This document shows, piece after piece, positions 59,460 to 64,000 of a stretch of 64,000 bases of DNA. Position numbers and translations under genes: made by a program. Location: contig MKUH01000013.1 in assembly GCA_001897745.1 (NCBI GenBank), forward strand, positions 98,384 to 162,383. The letters run 5' to 3'. The notes beneath the pieces were generated by a model. The model ran no database searches. It saw only the letters and a list, made by a program, of their open reading frames with translations, and was not told the DNA's origin. Positions within the stretch are counted from its first letter, which is position 1. Every line of letters starts with the position of its first letter. Source of the DNA: Candidatus Accumulibacter sp. 66-26 (GTDB lineage Bacteria; Pseudomonadota; Gammaproteobacteria; Burkholderiales; Rhodocyclaceae).

Positions 59460-62400
59460 GTGCCCCAGCCCGCCCCCGCTCCAGAAACCGCTCCGTTCTC
59501 CCTGCCGCCGCTGCCGAAAGCCGGCGACCGCCTGACGTTGCCCGCCTTCGCCGGCTCCGCCGACGCGCTCGCCATCGCCAGCGCGGCGACCGCCGCCCGC
59601 GCCGCGCCCGAGCGGCGACTGCTCGCCGTGCTCACCGCCGACGCCGGCGACGCGCAGCGCCTGCTCGACGAGATTCCGTGGTTCGCGCCCGACCTCAAGG
59701 TGCGCCTGCTGCCGGACTGGGAAACGCTGCCCTACGACAGTTTTTCGCCGCACCACGACCTGATCTCCGAACGCCTCGCCACGCTCTACGCGGTGATGCG
59801 CGGCGAATGCGACGTGCTGCTCGTACCGGCCGCGACCGCCGCCTACCGGCTGGCGCCGCCGTCGCACCTCGCGGCCTACACCTTCTTCCTCAAGCAGGGC
59901 GAGCGACTCGACGCCGAGGCCTTCCGCGCGCAGCTCGCGCTGGCCGGCTACACCAACGTCACGCAGGTCGTCTCGCCCGGCGAATACTCGATCCGCGGCG
60001 GCATCATCGACCTCTTCCCGATGGGCTCGGCGCTGCCCTACCGACTCGACCTGTTCGACGACGAAATCGAGAGCATCAAGACCTTCGACGTCGACAACCA
60101 GCGCACGCTCTACCCGGTGCCCGAGGTCCGCCTGCTGCCGGCGCGCGAATTCCCGCTCGACGACGCCGGGCGCACGCGCTTCCGTCAGCGCTTCCGCGAA
60201 CTGTTCGAGGGCGACCCGGCGAAGACCGGCGTCTACAAGGACGTCTCGAACGGCATCGCCTCGGCCGGCATCGAATACTGGCTGCCGCTCTTCTTCGAGG
60301 AAACGGCGACGCTTTTCGACTACCTGCCGGCGCAGACCGTCCTCTGCCTGCACCGCGACGTGCCGGAAGCGATCCGCGCCTTCTGGCGCGACGCGCAGTC
60401 GCGCTACGACATGCTCTCGGGCGAGCGCAGCCGACCGCTGCTGGCGCCGGGCGAACTCTTCCTCGCCGAGGAGCCCTTCTTCCTCGCCGCCAAGCCCTAC
60501 GCGCGGATCAGCCTGGGCAAGCTCGCGGCGGACGGCGTCGAGGGGCCGACGCGGCCGCTGCCGCCGGTCGCCGTCGACCGCCGCGCCGACGATCCGCTGG
60601 CGCGCCTGAAATCCTTCGTCGACACCTTTCCCGGCCGCGTCCTGCTGCTCGCCGAATCGGCCGGCCGCCGCGAAACCTTGGCCGAGCTGTTCGCCGAATA
60701 CGGCCTGCGGCCGGCCGCCAGTGCCGACTTCGCCGCTTTCGCGGCGGCCGGCGCGAAGCTCGCGCTCGGCGTCTCGCCGCTGCACGACGGCTTCGTCGCC
60801 GGCGACCTCGCCTTCGTCACCGAATCCGAGCTGTACGCCGGCAGCCCCGCCCGGCGCACGCGGCGCGAGGCGCAGAAAAAGGCCTCGCTCGACAACTGGC
60901 TGCGCGACCTCACCGAACTCAAGGTCGGCGATCCGGTGGTGCATGAGCAGCACGGCATCTCGCGCTACCAGGGTCTGATCCTGCTCGACCTCGGCGACGG
61001 CGACCAGGAATTCCTCGAACTGCACTACGCCGGCGAGGCCAAACTCTACGTCCCGGTTTCCCAGCTGCACGTCATCTCGCGCTACTCGGGCGCCGACCCG
61101 GACGCCGCGCCGCTGCACACGCTCGGCTCGCAGCAGTGGGAAAAGGCCAAGCGCAAGGCGGCGCTGCAGGCGCGCGACACCGCCGCCGAACTGCTCGCGC
61201 TGTACGCCACGCGCGCCGCGCGCAAGGGCCACGCCTTCGAGTTCACGGCGCACGACTACGACGCCTTCGCCGACGGCTTCGGCTTCGAGGAAACCACCGA
61301 CCAGGCCGCCGCGATCCGCGCGGTGATCGAGGACATGAAGGCCGGCAAGCCGATGGACCGCCTGGTGTGCGGCGACGTCGGCTTCGGCAAGACCGAAGTC
61401 GCCCTGCGCGCCGCCTTCTGCGCGGTCGCCGGCGGCAAGCAGGTGGCCGTGCTGTGCCCGACCACCCTGCTCTGCGAGCAGCACTTCCAGACCTTCTCCG
61501 ACCGCTTCGCCGAGTGGCCGGTGAAGATCGTCGAGCTGTCGCGCTTCAAGACCGCCAAGGAGGTGACGCAGGCGCTGAAGGAACTCGCCGAGGGCAAGGT
61601 CGACATCGTCATCGGCACGCACAAGCTGCTGCAGAAGGACGTGAAATTCACCCGCCTCGGCCTCGTCGTGATCGACGAGGAGCACCGCTTCGGCGTGCGC
61701 CAGAAGGAAGCGCTCAAAGCGCTGCGCGCCGAGGTCGACGTGCTGACGCTGACCGCGACGCCGATCCCGCGCACGCTCGGCATGTCGCTCGAAGGCCTGC
61801 GCGACTTCTCGGTGATCGCCACCGCGCCGCAGAAGCGCCTGGCGATCAAGACCTTCGTCTCGCGCCTGTCCGACGGCATCGTGCGCGAGGCGCTGCTGCG
61901 CGAGTTCAAGCGCGGCGGGCAGGTGTACTTCCTGCACAACGAGGTCGACACCATCGAGAACATGCGCGAGAAGCTGCAGAAGCTCGTCCCGGAAGCGCGC
62001 ATCGCGGTCGGCCACGGGCAGATGAACGAGCGCGAACTCGAACGTGTGATGCGCGACTTCACGCAGCAGCGCACCAACCTGCTGCTGTGCACGACGATCA
62101 TCGAGACCGGCATCGACAATCCGCACGCCAACACCATCCTGATCAACCGCGCCGAAAAGTTCGGCCTCGCCCAACTGCACCAGCTGCGCGGGCGCGTCGG
62201 CCGCTCGCACCACCAGGCCTACGCCTACCTGCTGACGCACGACGAGGGCAGCCTGACCAAGCAGGCCAAACAGCGCCTTGAAGCGATCCAGATGATGGAG
62301 GAGCTCGGTTCCGGCTTCTATCTCGCGATGCACGACCTGGAAATCCGCGGCGCCGGCGAGGTGCTCGGCGACAACCAGTCGGGCGAAATGCAGGAGGTCG

Positions 62401-62930
62401 GCTTCAACCTGTTCACCGAAATGCTCAACCGCGCGGTGAGCGCGCTCAAGCAGGGCAAGGAGCCCGACCTGACGCAGCCGCTCGGCCTGTCCACCGAGAT
62501 CAACCTGCACACGCCGGCGCTGCTGCCGAACGCCTACGCGCCGGACGTGCACGAGCGCCTGACGCTCTACAAGCGCCTCGCCAACTGCGAGCGCGCCGAG
62601 GAGATCGACGACCTTCAGGAGGAACTGATCGACCGCTTCGGCGAGCTGCCGGCGCAGGGCCAGTCGCTGCTCGCCACGCACCGCGTGCGCCTGCTCGCCA
62701 AGCCGCTCGGCATCGTCAAGCTCGACGCCGGCGCCGAGCAGATCGTCGTGCAGTTCGAACCGAATCCGCCGATCGAACCGATCCGCATCATCACGCTGAT
62801 CCAGAAGGACCGGAACTACAAGCTCGCCGGACAGGATAAACTGCTCCTCAAGCGCCACTGCCCGACGCTCGCCGACCGCGTCGGCGCGGTGAAGGACCTG
62901 ATCCGCCAATTGACCCAACCCCAGAAATAG
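59460..62930 (+). CDS. mfd: Transcription-repair coupling factor Mfd
   Basis: 1156 aa DNA translocase that removes stalled RNA polymerase and recruits UvrA. UvrB-like N-terminal module (DWETLPYDSFSPHHDLISER, read as LLPDWETLPYDSFSPH), RNA-polymerase-binding domain (VGDPVVHEQHGISRYQG), helicase Walker A GDVGFGKTEVALRAAF, DEEHRFG, TATPIPRTL, and the C-terminal TRCF domain. GTG start at 59460; no strong ribosome binding site. It is followed by the DAHP synthase gene after 30 bases. Confidence 0.97.
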   Translation: MPQPAPAPETAPFSLPPLPKAGDRLTLPAFAGSADALAIASAATAARAAPERRLLAVLTADAGDAQRLLDEIPWFAPDLKVRLLPDWETLPYDSFSPHHDLISERLATLYAVMRGECDVLLVPAATAAYRLAPPSHLAAYTFFLKQGERLDAEAFRAQLALAGYTNVTQVVSPGEYSIRGGIIDLFPMGSALPYRLDLFDDEIESIKTFDVDNQRTLYPVPEVRLLPAREFPLDDAGRTRFRQRFRELFEGDPAKTGVYKDVSNGIASAGIEYWLPLFFEETATLFDYLPAQTVLCLHRDVPEAIRAFWRDAQSRYDMLSGERSRPLLAPGELFLAEEPFFLAAKPYARISLGKLAADGVEGPTRPLPPVAVDRRADDPLARLKSFVDTFPGRVLLLAESAGRRETLAELFAEYGLRPAASADFAAFAAAGAKLALGVSPLHDGFVAGDLAFVTESELYAGSPARRTRREAQKKASLDNWLRDLTELKVGDPVVHEQHGISRYQGLILLDLGDGDQEFLELHYAGEAKLYVPVSQLHVISRYSGADPDAAPLHTLGSQQWEKAKRKAALQARDTAAELLALYATRAARKGHAFEFTAHDYDAFADGFGFEETTDQAAAIRAVIEDMKAGKPMDRLVCGDVGFGKTEVALRAAFCAVAGGKQVAVLCPTTLLCEQHFQTFSDRFAEWPVKIVELSRFKTAKEVTQALKELAEGKVDIVIGTHKLLQKDVKFTRLGLVVIDEEHRFGVRQKEALKALRAEVDVLTLTATPIPRTLGMSLEGLRDFSVIATAPQKRLAIKTFVSRLSDGIVREALLREFKRGGQVYFLHNEVDTIENMREKLQKLVPEARIAVGHGQMNERELERVMRDFTQQRTNLLLCTTIIETGIDNPHANTILINRAEKFGLAQLHQLRGRVGRSHHQAYAYLLTHDEGSLTKQAKQRLEAIQMMEELGSGFYLAMHDLEIRGAGEVLGDNQSGEMQEVGFNLFTEMLNRAVSALKQGKEPDLTQPLGLSTEINLHTPALLPNAYAPDVHERLTLYKRLANCERAEEIDDLQEELIDRFGELPAQGQSLLATHRVRLLAKPLGIVKLDAGAEQIVVQFEPNPPIEPIRIITLIQKDRNYKLAGQDKLLLKRHCPTLADRVGAVKDLIRQLTQPQK

Positions 62931-62960
62931 ACAGCGAAACACTGACCGCCGGACACCGCC

Positions 62961-64000
62961 ATGACCACTCCCGACATCGACAACGTAAACGTCGCCGCCT
63001 TCGATCCGATGCCCTCGCCCGAGGAAATCATCGCCCGCCAGCCGCTCACGCCCGCCGCCGCCGAGGCCGTCAGACAGGGCCGCGCGACGCTGCGCAACAT
63101 TCTCGACCGCAAGGACCCGCGCTTCTTCGTCGTGGTCGGCCCGTGCTCGATCCACGACCCGGTCGCCGGCCTCGACTACGCGCGCCGCCTGAAGGCGCTG
63201 TCGGACGAAGTGGGCGACGCGCTGTGCCTCGTGATGCGCGTCTATTTCGAAAAGCCGCGCACGACGACCGGCTGGAAGGGCTACATCAACGATCCGGACA
63301 TGGACGACTCCTTCCGCATCGACCAGGGCATGGAAAAAGCGCGCAAGTTCCTGCTCGACGTCGCCGAGCTCGGCCTGCCCGCCGGCACCGAGGCGCTCGA
63401 CCCGATCTCGCCGCAATACCTCGGCGACCTCATCACATGGACGGCGATCGGCGCGCGCACCACCGAATCGCAGACGCACCGCGAGATTTCCTCCGGCCTG
63501 TCCACCCCGGTCGGCTTCAAGAACGGCACCAACGGCGACATCGGCATCGCCATCAACGCCATCCTTTCCGCCTCGCGCCCGCACAGCTTCCTCGGCATCA
63601 ACAGCGAAGGCCACTCGGCGATCGTGCGCACGCGCGGCAACCGGCACGGCCACGTCGTCCTGCGCGGCGGCGACGGCCGCCCGAACTACGACACGGTCAG
63701 CGTGCAGATGGCCGAGCAGTCGCTCGTCAAAGCCAAGCTGCCGGCCAACATCGTCATCGACTGCTCGCACGCCAACAGCTTCAAGAAGCCCGAACTGCAG
63801 CCGCTGGTCATGGCCGACGTGGTCAATCAGGTGCGCCTCGGCAACAAATCGCTGGTCGGCGTGATGATCGAATCGAACATCGTCGCCGGCAACCAGCCGA
63901 TCCCGGAAGACCTCGCCCAGCTCAAGTACGGCTGCTCGGTGACCGACGCCTGCGTCGACTGGGAGACGACCGAGAAGATGATCCGCGACGCCGCCGTGCT
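62961..64000 (+). CDS. aroG: 3-deoxy-7-phosphoheptulonate synthase, class I (3' end outside window)
   Basis: First enzyme of the shikimate pathway, condensing phosphoenolpyruvate and erythrose 4-phosphate. About 346 residues are visible of roughly 350-360, so only the extreme C-terminus is missing. Motifs VVVGPCSIHDP, RVYFEKPRTTTGWKG, ARTTESQTHRE and NIVIDCSHANS are intact. Which amino acid inhibits this isozyme cannot be stated safely; symbol is by similarity. Probably cotranscribed with mfd. Confidence 0.95.
   Translation, partial: MTTPDIDNVNVAAFDPMPSPEEIIARQPLTPAAAEAVRQGRATLRNILDRKDPRFFVVVGPCSIHDPVAGLDYARRLKALSDEVGDALCLVMRVYFEKPRTTTGWKGYINDPDMDDSFRIDQGMEKARKFLLDVAELGLPAGTEALDPISPQYLGDLITWTAIGARTTESQTHREISSGLSTPVGFKNGTNGDIGIAINAILSASRPHSFLGINSEGHSAIVRTRGNRHGHVVLRGGDGRPNYDTVSVQMAEQSLVKAKLPANIVIDCSHANSFKKPELQPLVMADVVNQVRLGNKSLVGVMIESNIVAGNQPIPEDLAQLKYGCSVTDACVDWETTEKMIRDAAV

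Noticed and set aside
59418..63770. Very long open frame (1450 codons) on the minus strand opposite mfd and the DAHP synthase gene
   Set aside because: Composition is Arg/Asp/Val/Ala/Gly-biased with no domain; it is the mirror of two certain genes. High GC at third codon positions leaves few stops on the opposite strand. The same holds for 16416-19820 (minus), 2185-5841 (plus), 113-1549 (plus) and 35107-38331 (plus).

Overview
The window is a GC-rich, gene-dense bacterial chromosome segment. It carries about 50 protein genes, with no tRNA, rRNA, IS element or CRISPR array that I can see. Protein types and gene neighbourhoods (LysR-alr-radA with divergent lplT; tsaB-rimI-uracil-DNA glycosylase; ispD-ispF; mfd; tetrathionate respiration; abundant c-di-GMP proteins) suggest a betaproteobacterium, most likely of the Rhodocyclales. 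That placement is inference from family resemblance, not a database match.

Layout. 1-6.3 kb, minus strand: typA/bipA (cut by the window edge), a group II truncated hemoglobin, a YgiQ-type radical SAM protein and a receiver-GGDEF diguanylate cyclase. 6.4-12.3 kb, minus: a tightly packed LysR regulator, alr, radA and FtsX-type permease operon. lplT runs divergently from the LysR gene and is followed by an FMN reductase. 14.7-24.1 kb: a tetrathionate respiration island. It holds ttrBCA, a terminator, a predicted outer-membrane monoheme cytochrome-porin of the Cyc2 type, then (minus) the ttrS-ttrR two-component pair preceded by a small unknown gene. 24.2-26.3 kb, minus: lemA and two TPM-domain genes. 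26.3-30.1 kb, minus: tsaB, rimI, uracil-DNA glycosylase, an unknown secreted or structural protein and dCMP deaminase. 30.4-33.7 kb: arfB, a small Arg-rich exported protein (minus), then ompR-envZ. 33.7-42.7 kb, minus: an mdtABC-type tripartite RND pump with its outer membrane factor. 43-44.4 kb: three small envelope proteins, two of which share a C-terminal Tyr/Cys motif. 44.5-48.7 kb, minus: a signalling operon (receiver-PAS-GGDEF-EAL hybrid, small protein, HDOD). 48.9-50.7 kb, minus: ispD-ispF-thpR. 50.9-55.8 kb: an MgtC/DUF4010 membrane protein, the three-gene AmmeMemoRadiSam system and a dienelactone-hydrolase-like protein that lacks its catalytic residues. 56-64 kb: a NIT-PAS-PAS-GGDEF-EAL sensor, mfd, and the start of a DAHP synthase gene.

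The most unusual parts are the Cyc2-like cytochrome-porin beside a complete tetrathionate reductase locus, and the AmmeMemoRadiSam triplet followed by a probable pseudo-hydrolase. Also notable are a signalling hybrid whose two receiver domains both lack the phospho-acceptor Asp, and two perfect inverted repeats that would place a ribosome binding site and start codon inside an mRNA hairpin (LysR gene and ttrB). Most minus- and plus-strand genes overlap by 1-19 bases with their neighbours, so translational coupling is the rule here.
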